Assembly: GCA_003219115.1 (NCBI GenBank)
Contig: QHPN01000025.1
Location: 508 to 14,380 of the forward strand
DNA from: Verrucomicrobiota bacterium
GTDB lineage: Bacteria > Verrucomicrobiota > Verrucomicrobiia > Chthoniobacterales > UBA10450
DNA: 13,873 bases
Direction of reading: 5' to 3'
The notes below the pieces were generated by a model. That model was not told where the DNA came from and did no database searches. It saw only the letters and a list, made by a program, of their open reading frames with translations. Below, one piece after another: positions 1 to 6,583 of the stretch; position 1 is the stretch's first letter, and the number at the start of each line of letters is the position of its first letter. Made by a program: the position numbers and the translations under genes.

Positions 1-227
1 ACCAGTGGACAATTGAATTTCAGAACCTCTTCCACGATGTCGGGCACCGTCTTTTTTTCGCCCTCATAAAAGGCGTAAGCGGTGTCGCAATAATTGCAGC
101 GCAGATCGCAAAACGTAAGTCGCACAAACACACAGGGCAGCCCGGCCCACGTGCTTTCACCCTGAATCGAGTGATAAATCTCGTTCACGGTCAACGTCTT
201 GGTGCGCGGTTCGGGGATGGTTTTCAT
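1..227 (-). CDS. queE: 7-carboxy-7-deazaguanine synthase QueE, N-terminal part (cut by window edge)
   Basis: This is a partial radical SAM enzyme whose first 75 residues lie in the window; the rest is beyond the left edge. The translation begins MKTIPEPRTKTLTVNEIYHS, followed by IQGESTWAGLPCVFVRL and then a Cys-x3-Cys-x2-Cys cluster (CDLRCNYC) and DTAYAF. The IQGE start, the Trp-Ala-Gly-Leu-Pro stretch and the CxxxCxxC motif with following Asp-Thr are the hallmark of QueE, which ring-contracts 6-carboxy-tetrahydropterin to 7-carboxy-7-deazaguanine in queuosine/7-deazapurine synthesis, using a 4Fe-4S cluster and SAM. The ATG at 225-227 is the only plausible start; no clear Shine-Dalgarno precedes it. 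The gene diverges from trpA across 91 bases. No other queuosine genes are visible. A different deazapurine-pathway radical SAM protein is unlikely. Confidence 0.88.
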   Translation of the reverse strand, partial: MKTIPEPRTKTLTVNEIYHSIQGESTWAGLPCVFVRLTFCDLRCNYCDTAYAFYEGEKKTVPDIVEEVLKFNCPL

Positions 228-318
228 GGAAAATGGAGCAGCAAACGGATGGCAAACCATACCATAACCGCACCGTGCTCAGCGTCATCGTTTCAAGTGG
301 ACTAATTCTGCGTTAAGA

Positions 319-1137
319 ATGCCAGCGATGTCGGAGCGAATCGAACGGCTGTTTGCCCGGTGCCGGGAAGAGAAGCGCGCCGCGTTCATTCCCTACATCT
401 GCGCAGGCGATCCAAGGTTTGCGCGCAGCGTGGAGATCGCGCTGGCTCTGGAAAAGGCGGGAGCGGATTTACTGGAGCTCGGCATTCCATTTTCAGATCC
501 ACTGGCGGACGGCATCGTCAATCAACTCGCCGCCCAACGCGCGCTTGAGGCCGGTGCGACTGTTTCAGGTGTGCTGAAATGTGTGTGTGAGATTCGCAGC
601 ACGTCTGAAATCCCGATCGTCCTCTACACTTATCTAAACCCACTGTTGCGGTACGGCCTCGACGTGTTCGAACGCGATGCGGCAGATGCCGGAGTCGACG
701 GCCTTCTCATTCTCGATCTTCCTCCGGAAGAAGATCCCAACGATTCGCGAGGAAACAAAAATGAAAATCTGTTACGGATTCGTCTGATTGCACCGACGAC
801 CCCGGCAGCCCGGATTGCCGCGATTGCTGCGGCGGCGCGCGGTTTTATTTATTATGTCTCGCGAGAAGGCGTGACTGGTGCGCGGGATTCCATTGCCGAG
901 TCGCTCAAACAAAAGCTAACGATAATCAGACAACGTACTCGTCTCCCAATTGCGGTCGGTTTTGGCATCTCCAATCCGGAACAGGCTGCGACCGTTGCCG
1001 GTGTGGCCGACGCCGTCGTCGTCGGCAGCGCGATTGTCGGTTTGATCGGGAAGGTCGGCGATCGCGAGGACCTGGCCGATCGTGTCGGCAAATTTGTCTC
1101 GCCGATTGTGTCGGCGATCCGACCCTCCCGAGCGTAG
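319..1137 (+). CDS. trpA: Tryptophan synthase alpha subunit
   Basis: A 272-residue TIM-barrel enzyme that cleaves indole-3-glycerol phosphate to indole and glyceraldehyde 3-phosphate; indole is channelled to TrpB. The family signature LELGIPFSDPLADG is present at about residues 52-65, giving the two catalytic acids Glu53 and Asp64 (Glu49 and Asp60 in E. coli). The mobile loop (SREGVTGA), the phosphate-binding GFGIS and the GSAIV segment near the C-terminus are also present. Length matches the family (about 268). ATG codons at 319 and 328 are both possible; neither has a clear ribosome site, and the second (MSERIERLF) aligns better with other TrpA N-termini. Residues about 138-147 (DPNDSRGNKN), where E. 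coli has a helix, are unusually polar, but the length is conserved. trpB is not adjacent in the window, and the next gene is dapF after 127 bases. Confidence 0.96.
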   Translation: MPAMSERIERLFARCREEKRAAFIPYICAGDPRFARSVEIALALEKAGADLLELGIPFSDPLADGIVNQLAAQRALEAGATVSGVLKCVCEIRSTSEIPIVLYTYLNPLLRYGLDVFERDAADAGVDGLLILDLPPEEDPNDSRGNKNENLLRIRLIAPTTPAARIAAIAAAARGFIYYVSREGVTGARDSIAESLKQKLTIIRQRTRLPIAVGFGISNPEQAATVAGVADAVVVGSAIVGLIGKVGDREDLADRVGKFVSPIVSAIRPSRA

Positions 1138-1170
1138 GCTTGGGGGAGCTGGATAAGCCCGTTGTCTCAG

Positions 1171-1179
1171 TGGCATAAT
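1171..1179 (+). promoter_or_regulatory. Possible extended -10 promoter before dapF
   Basis: TGGCATAAT has the extended -10 layout (TG, one base, then CATAAT, which is one change from TATAAT) and lies 85 bases before the dapF ATG in the trpA-dapF gap. No good -35 hexamer is visible at the right distance, so this is a weak prediction. If it is real, dapF and the genes after it could be transcribed apart from trpA, and the hairpin at 1192-1207 would lie in the 5' leader. Confidence 0.25.
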
Positions 1180-1185
1180 TCAAAC

Positions 1186-1215
1186 ATCCTGCCGCCGGAC
1201 ACGGCGGTCGCTACA
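1186..1215. repeat. REP-like hairpin fragment ending GCTACA
   Basis: This 30-base stretch contains a perfect hairpin, CCGCCG (1192-1197), four-base loop, CGGCGG (1202-1207), and ends in GCTACA. Aligned without gaps to 3094-3123 in the dapA-dapB gap it matches at 23 of 30 positions, including the first ten bases and the last six. It therefore appears to be the right half of the same repeat family; the left GTAGC half is not recognisable here. There is no T-run after the hairpin, so it is not a classical terminator. Confidence 0.6.
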
Positions 1216-1264
1216 GCCGGAGCGAGCGGTTGGCATTGCGCCGAGCCTGTGGTACACAAATCAC

Positions 1265-2068
1265 ATGCTGCGATTCACCAAGATGAACGGCGCCGGGAAT
1301 GATTTTGTCATGATCGACAATCGCGCTGGCGAGGTGCGATTGAGCCCGGAGCAAATCGCGAAAATCTGTGATCGTCATCGCGGTGTCGGAGCTGACGGAA
1401 TTTTGTTGATCGAGCCGGCGAGCAACGGCGCCGATTTCCGGATGCGTTACTACAACAGTGACGGCGGAGAAGCGGAGATGTGCGGCAACGGGGCGCGTTG
1501 CTTTGCTCGTTTTGCGGAGAAGATCGCTGGTACGGGCAAGGATCTTTCGTTTGAAACCCCTGCCGGAATCATTGCCGCACACCTGCACGGTGAGCTTGTG
1601 ACTTTGAACATGGGCGAACCAACCGATTTGCAATTGAACGTCACGCTCGCGGTCGGCTACGAAACCAAAACTATTCACTTCATTAACACCGGTGTGCCCC
1701 ATGTTGTCGTTCCAGTGGTGAATATCGAAGAAGTGGATGTGCCGCGAGAAGGTGCCGCCATCCGGCGCCACGAAATGTTTGCACCCAAGGGGACGAACGT
1801 AAACTTCCTGGAAAGATGTGGCGGAAACAAGATCGCAATTCGGACTTACGAGCGAGGGGTCGAAAACGAGACGCTTGCTTGTGGCACGGGAGTGGTGGCG
1901 AGCGCGCTCATTTTTGGCGCCCGGGAAAAAACCAGCGGGCCGATCGGCGTGCTGGTACGCGGCGGCAGTGAATTGAGCGTTGATTTTCGCCGCGACGGTG
2001 AGCATTTCACGGAAGTGACCCTGACCGGACCGGCTGAGTTTGCCTTTGAAGGCACGATTGAAATCTAG
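1265..2068 (+). CDS. dapF: Diaminopimelate epimerase
   Basis: A 267-residue cofactor-independent epimerase that converts LL-diaminopimelate to meso-diaminopimelate, the cross-linking residue of peptidoglycan and direct precursor of lysine. The N-terminal FTKMNGAGNDF segment is diagnostic. Catalytic Cys73 lies in MCGNGARC and the partner Cys206 in ETLACGTGVVA, so both thiols of the two-base mechanism are present. The GVGADG stretch (residues 40-45) and NTGVPHVV (about 141-148) also fit. Length is close to E. coli DapF (274). The ATG at 1265 gives the standard N-terminus (MLRFTKMNG); no Shine-Dalgarno is obvious. It is followed by dapA and dapB, so three of the diaminopimelate steps are grouped. 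The gap to dapA is filled by a period-8 inverted array. Confidence 0.97.
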   Translation: MLRFTKMNGAGNDFVMIDNRAGEVRLSPEQIAKICDRHRGVGADGILLIEPASNGADFRMRYYNSDGGEAEMCGNGARCFARFAEKIAGTGKDLSFETPAGIIAAHLHGELVTLNMGEPTDLQLNVTLAVGYETKTIHFINTGVPHVVVPVVNIEEVDVPREGAAIRRHEMFAPKGTNVNFLERCGGNKIAIRTYERGVENETLACGTGVVASALIFGAREKTSGPIGVLVRGGSELSVDFRRDGEHFTEVTLTGPAEFAFEGTIEI

Positions 2069-2071
2069 GAA

Positions 2072-2163
2072 TGGAGTGTTGGAGTAATGGAGTTCTGGAG
2101 TATTGAATTCGTTCTGCGCAACATGGTCTCATCACTCCACTGCTCCATTACTCCATAACTCCA
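2072..2163. repeat. Period-8 inverted tandem array (TGGAGTNN / NNACTCCA)
   Basis: The left arm has four TGGAG cores starting at 2072, 2080, 2088 and 2096, an exact 8-base period. The right arm has four CTCCA cores starting at 2135, 2143, 2151 and 2159, again an exact 8-base period. The arms are inverted relative to each other, with a perfect 13-base match (TGGAGTAATGGAG against its complement) in the middle, so the transcript could fold into a long imperfect stem with a loop of about 30 bases. It fills almost the whole dapF-dapA gap and has no reading frame. Confidence 0.85.
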
Positions 2164-2173
2164 GCGATTCTAT

Positions 2174-3049
2174 ATGTTCCGCGGCACGTTCACCGCCTTG
2201 GTCACACCCTTTCGTGAAGGCGCGGTTGATTACACCGCGCTCAAAGGATTAATCGAATCGCAAATTGCAGCGGGAATCGACGGAATTGTCGCCGTTGGCA
2301 CGACCGGTGAGTCACCGACGCTAACGCACGACGAGCGGAAAGAGGTAATTCGTTTTTCAATTCAAACTGCGAACAAACGCTGTCTCGTTCTCGCCGGCAC
2401 TGGTTCCTACTCAACCAGGGAAGCAATTAGTGCCACCGAGCAGGCCGAGAAAATGGGGGTCGATGGAGCCCTCGTGGTGGCGCCATACTATAATAAACCG
2501 ACGCAGGAAGGACTATTTCGCCATTTTTCCGCGATCGCGAAATCGACCAATTTGCGGATAATGCTTTACAACATTCCCGGACGCTGTGGCGTTGATATCG
2601 GCGCGGAAACTGTGGCGCGAATCCAGAGCGATTGTCCGAACGTTGTTTCGATTAAAGAAGCCGGCGGAAATGTTGATCGTGTGAGTGAATTGCGTGCGCA
2701 TTTGCCCGACGCCTTCACGATCTTGAGTGGCGACGATGGATTGACGCTACCGTTTCTGGCGGCGGGTGCAGTTGGATTAGTGAGCGTGGCGTCCAATTTG
2801 TTACCAGCGGAAATGTGCGAACTCGTACGCTCGGTGACGAACGGGCACGTCAAGCGCGGGGAAGAGTTGCACCGCAAGCTCTATTGGTTGTTCAAAGGTT
2901 TATTCATCGAACCGAATCCGGTGCCAATAAAAACCGTGCTCTCGTGGCGAGGGAATATGTCCGCTGAGGTGCGTTTGCCGCTGTGCGAGATGAGCTCGGC
3001 AAACCAGGCCCGTCTGCGCAAGACGCTGGAGGAATTTGAAGGCGAATAG
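2174..3049 (+). CDS. dapA: 4-hydroxy-tetrahydrodipicolinate synthase
   Basis: A 291-residue class I aldolase-like TIM barrel that condenses pyruvate with aspartate semialdehyde, the committed step of the diaminopimelate/lysine branch. The Schiff-base lysine is Lys161 (SIKEAGG), with Tyr132 (LYNIPGR), Thr43-Thr44 (GTTGES) and the substrate-binding Arg137 all present at almost E. coli numbering. The APYYNKPTQEG and GDDGLTLPF motifs also match. Length equals the usual 290-300. The ATG at 2174 (MFRGTFTALVTPF) is the natural start; it begins only 10 bases after the period-8 array, so no normal ribosome-binding site is present. It is followed by dapB, the next enzyme of the pathway, after a 98-base gap. 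The related N-acetylneuraminate lyases are less likely given the DAP-gene context. Confidence 0.97.
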   Translation: MFRGTFTALVTPFREGAVDYTALKGLIESQIAAGIDGIVAVGTTGESPTLTHDERKEVIRFSIQTANKRCLVLAGTGSYSTREAISATEQAEKMGVDGALVVAPYYNKPTQEGLFRHFSAIAKSTNLRIMLYNIPGRCGVDIGAETVARIQSDCPNVVSIKEAGGNVDRVSELRAHLPDAFTILSGDDGLTLPFLAAGAVGLVSVASNLLPAEMCELVRSVTNGHVKRGEELHRKLYWLFKGLFIEPNPVPIKTVLSWRGNMSAEVRLPLCEMSSANQARLRKTLEEFEGE

Positions 3050-3058
3050 TGCTCTGCT

Positions 3059-3123
3059 TGTAGCTGCCGCCGTCACTTGTGGCAGAATTTCTAATCCTGC
3101 CGCTGAGGACAGCGGCAGCTACA
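3059..3123. repeat. REP-like hairpin element with TGTAGC...GCTACA ends
   Basis: The 16-base arms at 3059-3074 (TGTAGCTGCCGCCGTC) and 3108-3123 are complementary at 15 of 16 positions. An inner stem, GGCAG (3081-3085) against CTGCC (3097-3101), makes a nested structure. The element lies wholly between dapA and the true dapB start. It is related to the fragment at 1186-1215. There is no T-run after the stem, so an RNA-processing, transcript-protection or mobile REP role is more likely than termination. Confidence 0.8.
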
Positions 3124-3147
3124 CCAGCACAGGCTGAAACGGAAACG

Positions 3148-3876
3148 ATGACAAACCTCCGTGTGGCATTGATTGGCGCGGCTGGCCGCATGGGGCAGGC
3201 AATCATTGCTCTCGCCAAGAGTGAAGGTGTCGAGGTTGTAGCCAGGATTGATCTCGGCGATCAACTCACCTTTGCGGACGCAGACGTTGCGATCGACTTC
3301 AGTCATGCTGACGCCGCGAGTTCGATCTGTGAAGTGGCGATAAAATCGAAGACTCCATTAGTGATCGGAACCACAGCTCATTCCGCGAAACAGCGCGACG
3401 ATATTGTCGCCGTGTCGAAACAAATCCCCGTTGTCCTCGCGTCGAACTTCAGCGTCGGGGTAAGCACGCTCTTTGCCTTGACCGAGCATGCTGCGAAAAT
3501 TCTCGGCGACGATTTCGATTTGGAAATTGTCGAAGCACATCACCGGATGAAGAAAGATGCGCCAAGCGGAACGGCAAAAGCTCTGGCGGAAATTTTACAG
3601 CGTGCTCGCCAAACGAAAGTCCTGCGTCATGGGCGTGAAGGAATAGTAGGCGAGCGCGGCAAGTCGGAGATCGGGATTCACTCGGTGCGCGGCGGTGACG
3701 TGGCGGGCGATCACACCGTGATTTTTGCCGGGCAGAGTGAGCGCCTTGAGTTGACGCATCGCGCGAGCAGCCGGGACACCTTCGCGCGCGGCGCAATACG
3801 TGCAGCGCGTTGGTTGATCGGAAAATCGCCGGGGCTTTATGATATGAGGGATGTCCTCGGGTTGTCGGACGAATAA
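3148..3876 (+). CDS. dapB: 4-hydroxy-tetrahydrodipicolinate reductase
   Basis: A 242-residue NAD(P)H-dependent reductase that acts on the DapA product. The N-terminal Rossmann motif GAAGRMG directly follows MTNLRVALI; the catalytic and substrate segment EAHHRMKKDAPSGTAKAL (two His, then Lys and Ser-Gly-Thr) is intact, as are SNFSVGV and IHSVRGGD. The frame is open further upstream to an ATG at 3079, but those 23 residues would be translated from the hairpin repeat at 3059-3123 and precede the family's natural N-terminus, so I place the start at ATG 3148. The length lies between the short (about 216) and E. coli (273) forms of the family. The 3' end (Ser-Asp-Glu-stop) runs into a period-7 array that continues towards folK. 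Confidence 0.95.
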   Translation: MTNLRVALIGAAGRMGQAIIALAKSEGVEVVARIDLGDQLTFADADVAIDFSHADAASSICEVAIKSKTPLVIGTTAHSAKQRDDIVAVSKQIPVVLASNFSVGVSTLFALTEHAAKILGDDFDLEIVEAHHRMKKDAPSGTAKALAEILQRARQTKVLRHGREGIVGERGKSEIGIHSVRGGDVAGDHTVIFAGQSERLELTHRASSRDTFARGAIRAARWLIGKSPGLYDMRDVLGLSDE

Positions 3877-3942
3877 CGAATGACCCGGCTTCACCAAGGT
3901 TACGGCGGCAGGCGAAGCACGAATGACGGATGACGAAGTGCG
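3871..3942. repeat. Period-7 GAATGAC array spanning dapB stop to folK start
   Basis: GAATAAC and GAATGAC units occur back to back at 3871-3884, with the first unit holding the dapB TAA stop. After a GC-rich spacer the series resumes as GAATGAC (3921-3927), GGATGAC (3928-3934) and the degenerate GAAGTGC (3935-3941), ending one base before the folK ATG at 3943. The unit length is 7 here and 8 in the dapF-dapA array. Both halves are in the same orientation. It appears to be a second kind of short-period intergenic array. Confidence 0.6.
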
Positions 3943-4449
3943 ATGAGTAAGAGAGCGGCGATTGCGATTGGTTCTAATCTGGGGGATCGCCTCGGGAATT
4001 TGCAAATGGCGCGCGATCGGATTCGAACGCTGGATGGCGTGACCTTGCCGGCGGTGCAATCGGCGGTTTATGAAACTTCGCCGGTCGATTGCGAAGCGGG
4101 CACGGAAAAATTCTACAACGCAGTGATTGAAATCGGTTTTGAAAAGTCAGCCGACGAATTGTTTGAGGCGCTACAAGAGATCGAGCGTGCGCTGGGAAGA
4201 GAACCCAACCACAGACGCAATGTTTCACGCACGATCGATCTCGACCTGCTGTATTTCGGCAGCGAAGAACGCGCTGGGCCGCCTCTGCAACTGCCCCATC
4301 CGCGCATGACGGGGCGCAAATTCGTGCTGCAGCCGTTGTGCGATATCGCACCGGATTTGCGTTTGCCAGGGCAAACAAAAAATGTGGGTGAACTACTCGC
4401 AGAGTTACCCGAGCCGGGTAGAATAACGCGCCTGATGGATACATGGTAA
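3943..4449 (+). CDS. folK: 2-amino-4-hydroxy-6-hydroxymethyldihydropteridine pyrophosphokinase (HPPK)
   Basis: A 168-residue folate-pathway kinase that transfers pyrophosphate from ATP to 6-hydroxymethyl-7,8-dihydropterin. The N-terminal AIAIGSNLGDR, the YETSPV segment (about residues 43-48), the FYNAV motif and the metal-binding SRTIDLDLLYFG segment with its two Asp residues are all present, followed by LPHPRM and FVLQPL. Length equals the bacterial norm (about 160). In place of the usual Trp-Gly-Pro-Arg before the Asp pair the sequence reads Asn-Val-Ser-Arg; the Arg is kept. The start ATG lies directly after the period-7 array and has no Shine-Dalgarno. It is followed by panB after 19 bases, so the two are almost certainly co-transcribed. 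folB and folP are not adjacent. Confidence 0.95.
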   Translation: MSKRAAIAIGSNLGDRLGNLQMARDRIRTLDGVTLPAVQSAVYETSPVDCEAGTEKFYNAVIEIGFEKSADELFEALQEIERALGREPNHRRNVSRTIDLDLLYFGSEERAGPPLQLPHPRMTGRKFVLQPLCDIAPDLRLPGQTKNVGELLAELPEPGRITRLMDTW

Positions 4450-4468
4450 TTTAGTTGAGGGCAGAGCT

Positions 4469-5299
4469 GTGCGACCCCCGCAACCGCCAGTCTGGCTCGC
4501 ATCGGTCTCGCCGGGCAATCCCACCAAGAATTTAGAATTTGTGAATCTGACAGAAAAATATCGGGAAATGAAGCGACGCGGAGAACGCGTCACCGCGTTG
4601 ACTGCCTACGATTATCCGACGGCGCGTCTCCTCGATGAAAGCGGCCTCGACGTCATTCTGGTCGGCGATTCGGTCGGGATGGTTGTGCTGGGCTACGAGG
4701 ATACCACGCAGGTGACGCTCGACGAAATGGTGCACCACACGCGCGCGGTCGCCCGGGGAGTGAAGCGTGCGCTGATTGTAGCTGACATGCCGATTCACAG
4801 CTACGACACTCCAGAACAATCCGTTGCGACAGCGCGAATTCTTATCAAGGCCGGCGCGCAAGCGGTAAAGCTCGAGGGCGGTGTAAGTCACGTCCGGCAA
4901 ATTGAGGCGATCGTCTCGGCTGGGATTCCGTTCATGGCGCACATCGGAATGTTGCCGCAAAGCGTGCGCGAAGAAGGCGGCTACAAGGTGAAAGGGCGGA
5001 CGCCGGAACAGGCAGAAGCGTTGCTGCGCGACGCGCAGGCCGTTGAAAAGGCCGGTGCGTTCTCAGTGGTGTTGGAAATTGTTGCGCCGGAAACAGCGAA
5101 AATGATTTCACAGGCGATCGCAATTCCAACGATTGGGATCGGTTCGGGGAAAGAGTGCGATGGACAAATATTGGTGACGCACGATTTGATTGGGTTTTTT
5201 CCGTGGTTCACACCGAAGTTCGTCGCGCCGGAAGCGAAGGTGGCCGAGCAGATCCGAAATGCCGCGCGAGCATTTGCCGCGCGGACGCGCGAACATTGA
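4469..5299 (+). CDS. panB: 3-methyl-2-oxobutanoate hydroxymethyltransferase
   Basis: A 276-residue enzyme that transfers a hydroxymethyl group from methylenetetrahydrofolate to alpha-ketoisovalerate, the first step to pantoate and coenzyme A. Metal ligands Asp67 (VGDSVGM), Asp106 (ADMP) and Glu136 (KLEGG) and the catalytic Glu203 (VLEIVAPE) each sit exactly 22 residues after their E. coli counterparts, so the fold is intact and only the N-terminus is longer. GGYKVKGR and GIGSG are present. I prefer the GTG at 4469 because GAGG at 4457-4460 lies 8 bases before it; the alternative GTG at 4541 (VNLTEKYREMKRRG) matches the usual N-terminus but has no ribosome site. Its folate-derived co-substrate gives a loose functional link to folK upstream. 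panC is not in the window. Confidence 0.96.
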   Translation: MRPPQPPVWLASVSPGNPTKNLEFVNLTEKYREMKRRGERVTALTAYDYPTARLLDESGLDVILVGDSVGMVVLGYEDTTQVTLDEMVHHTRAVARGVKRALIVADMPIHSYDTPEQSVATARILIKAGAQAVKLEGGVSHVRQIEAIVSAGIPFMAHIGMLPQSVREEGGYKVKGRTPEQAEALLRDAQAVEKAGAFSVVLEIVAPETAKMISQAIAIPTIGIGSGKECDGQILVTHDLIGFFPWFTPKFVAPEAKVAEQIRNAARAFAARTREH

Positions 5300-5430
5300 A
5301 GGACGTAGAAACGTGTCGCTGCCTGCACAGGTCGGGACACTGAGTTCTCTCTCTCACATAGTGCTGTGGGCAATTGGAAGATGAGAGGGCTGCAAGTCCT
5401 GAGCCTGTCGAATGGGCCTTGGCGCCCCCA

Positions 5431-5457
5431 CCAGCGGTTGACAACTGCCAGCGGTTG
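5431..5457 (+). repeat. Short direct repeat CCAGCGGTTG upstream of the OmpA-like gene
   Basis: CCAGCGGTTG occurs at 5431-5440 and again at 5448-5457, 17 bases apart, with the palindrome GTTGACAAC between the cores. It lies 20 bases before the ATG of the OmpA-domain gene. It could be a regulator-binding pair or a chance duplication. The rest of the panB-OmpA gap (5300-5430) holds only a weak cruciform (5313-5340) and a CCTGAGCCTGTCGAA segment (5398-5412) resembling a common intergenic motif. Confidence 0.35.
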
Positions 5458-5476
5458 CCGGTTCGTTTAAGAGGAA

Positions 5477-6541
5477 ATGGAGTATCTGGATTCTGATTAC
5501 AACGACGCGTTATTGAACGCGACCGGCCAGCGGAACTGGCTATTTCTGGGGCTGGTGCTGTCGCTGGCACTTCACCTCCTGCTCTGTGTTTATCTTTACA
5601 AAACAAAGTTCGCGTCGGCGGATCTTGTGCTGGCGCCTCAGAATGAGCCACCCCTTTTCAAAGTAAAACCGATCGACATGCAATCGACGCTGGACAAGGC
5701 CAGCGTGGACCAGACGAACCCCGCGGCGAAACCCGAACCGGACAATACCAACGTGCAATTGCCCGATGAGAAAAAATCATTCGACGCGCTATTGCAGGAA
5801 GTACAGGCGACGACTGCAATGCCCGACGACATGCAGGATGTTTTGCCTGACAAGCCGCGAGTCGATCCCGCGCCGGCAACATCGATGTTGAACGAGATCG
5901 AGCGAAGTACCGCGCAGGTACTTTCTAATAGCCCGAATGCTACGCACGAACAGTCGTTATTGAACGACTCCGCCGTGTCGGGTCGCCCGCAGCCCGCTCT
6001 GAGTGGGACCGAACTGGCGACGAGCACAACCATTAAGAAGCCAAACACCTTCACCAGCAAAATCCAGGCGGACAGCGCCGGGCCGACCAAGAATCGCGTT
6101 GCCGGCTTCAGCGATCTCGATTCGTTGCTGGCGCAAAAGGGTCCGCTCGGTTCGGGGACGGCGATCCGAATGCCGGACGATCAGCTCTTCCAATATGACA
6201 GCGCGGAGTTGCAGGCGACTTCGGTCGAGCAACTGCAAAAGCTAGGCATGCTGATCAGACGCAATCCGAAGGCGACGTTTTCAATCGAGGGTTACACTGA
6301 CGCGTTTGGCAGCTACGAATACAACCTTGATCTCAGCCAACGCCGCGCTGACAGCGTGAAGAATTATTTGGTGAGCGTGATGGGAATTAATTCCGCGCAA
6401 ATCCAGACGCACGGATACGGGGCGACGAAGTTTTTGGTGGCGCCACGGCCGGTGATGGATCCGTTACAGGAACAAGCGGAGATCGCGCGCCAACAGCCGA
6501 ATCGGCGCGTGGTGATCGTCGTTCATACGAGCGGGGAATAG
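5477..6541 (+). CDS. Inner-membrane-anchored OmpA-domain (peptidoglycan-binding) protein
   Basis: A 354-residue protein with a short cytoplasmic start, one membrane segment at about residues 21-41, a long low-complexity periplasmic stretch rich in Pro, Asp, Ser and Thr (about 50-225), and a C-terminal OmpA/MotB-type domain (about 230-349). In that domain EGYTD (Asp275) and LSQRRADSVKNYL (Arg289/290) supply the residues that bind the diaminopimelate of peptidoglycan in the family. The layout, with an uncleaved N-terminal anchor and a wall-binding tail, suggests a protein tethering the inner membrane to the cell wall, like TolR/MotB-type or TonB-like linkers rather than a beta-barrel OmpA. GAGG at 5471-5474 is only two bases from the ATG, so ribosome spacing is tight. 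It is convergent with the secretion cluster; a functional link to that cluster is possible but unproven. Confidence 0.85.
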   Translation: MEYLDSDYNDALLNATGQRNWLFLGLVLSLALHLLLCVYLYKTKFASADLVLAPQNEPPLFKVKPIDMQSTLDKASVDQTNPAAKPEPDNTNVQLPDEKKSFDALLQEVQATTAMPDDMQDVLPDKPRVDPAPATSMLNEIERSTAQVLSNSPNATHEQSLLNDSAVSGRPQPALSGTELATSTTIKKPNTFTSKIQADSAGPTKNRVAGFSDLDSLLAQKGPLGSGTAIRMPDDQLFQYDSAELQATSVEQLQKLGMLIRRNPKATFSIEGYTDAFGSYEYNLDLSQRRADSVKNYLVSVMGINSAQIQTHGYGATKFLVAPRPVMDPLQEQAEIARQQPNRRVVIVVHTSGE

Positions 6542-6545
6542 CTCG

Positions 6546-6561
6546 GCGGTCCATAGACCGC
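6546..6561. repeat. GCGGTC-cata-GACCGC hairpin after the OmpA-domain gene
   Basis: A perfect 6-base stem with a 4-base loop starts five bases after the OmpA-gene stop codon and is followed by GGCTAC. The GCTAC end recalls the hairpin elements at 1186-1215 and 3059-3123. No T-run follows, so it is only a weak terminator candidate. Confidence 0.45.
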
Positions 6562-6583
6562 GGCTACGGCGTTCCAAGCGCCA

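Noticed and set aside
1211..2005. Long antisense open frame over dapF (264 codons)
   Set aside because: The plus strand encodes a complete DapF with both catalytic cysteines; the antisense product has no recognisable motif and is a shadow of codon bias.
3079..3147. Upstream in-frame extension of dapB (23 extra residues)
   Set aside because: These codons lie inside the hairpin repeat and precede the normal family N-terminus (Rossmann motif), so ATG 3148 is the better start.
5313..5340. GTGTC...GACAC cruciform after panB as a terminator
   Set aside because: Only 5 plus 4 base pairs interrupted by a mismatched internal loop, and no T-run follows.
5438..5466. TTGACA as a promoter for the OmpA-domain gene
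   Set aside because: The -35 is perfect, but the hexamers 16-18 bases later (such as GTTCGT) do not resemble a -10, and transcription would start almost at the ATG.
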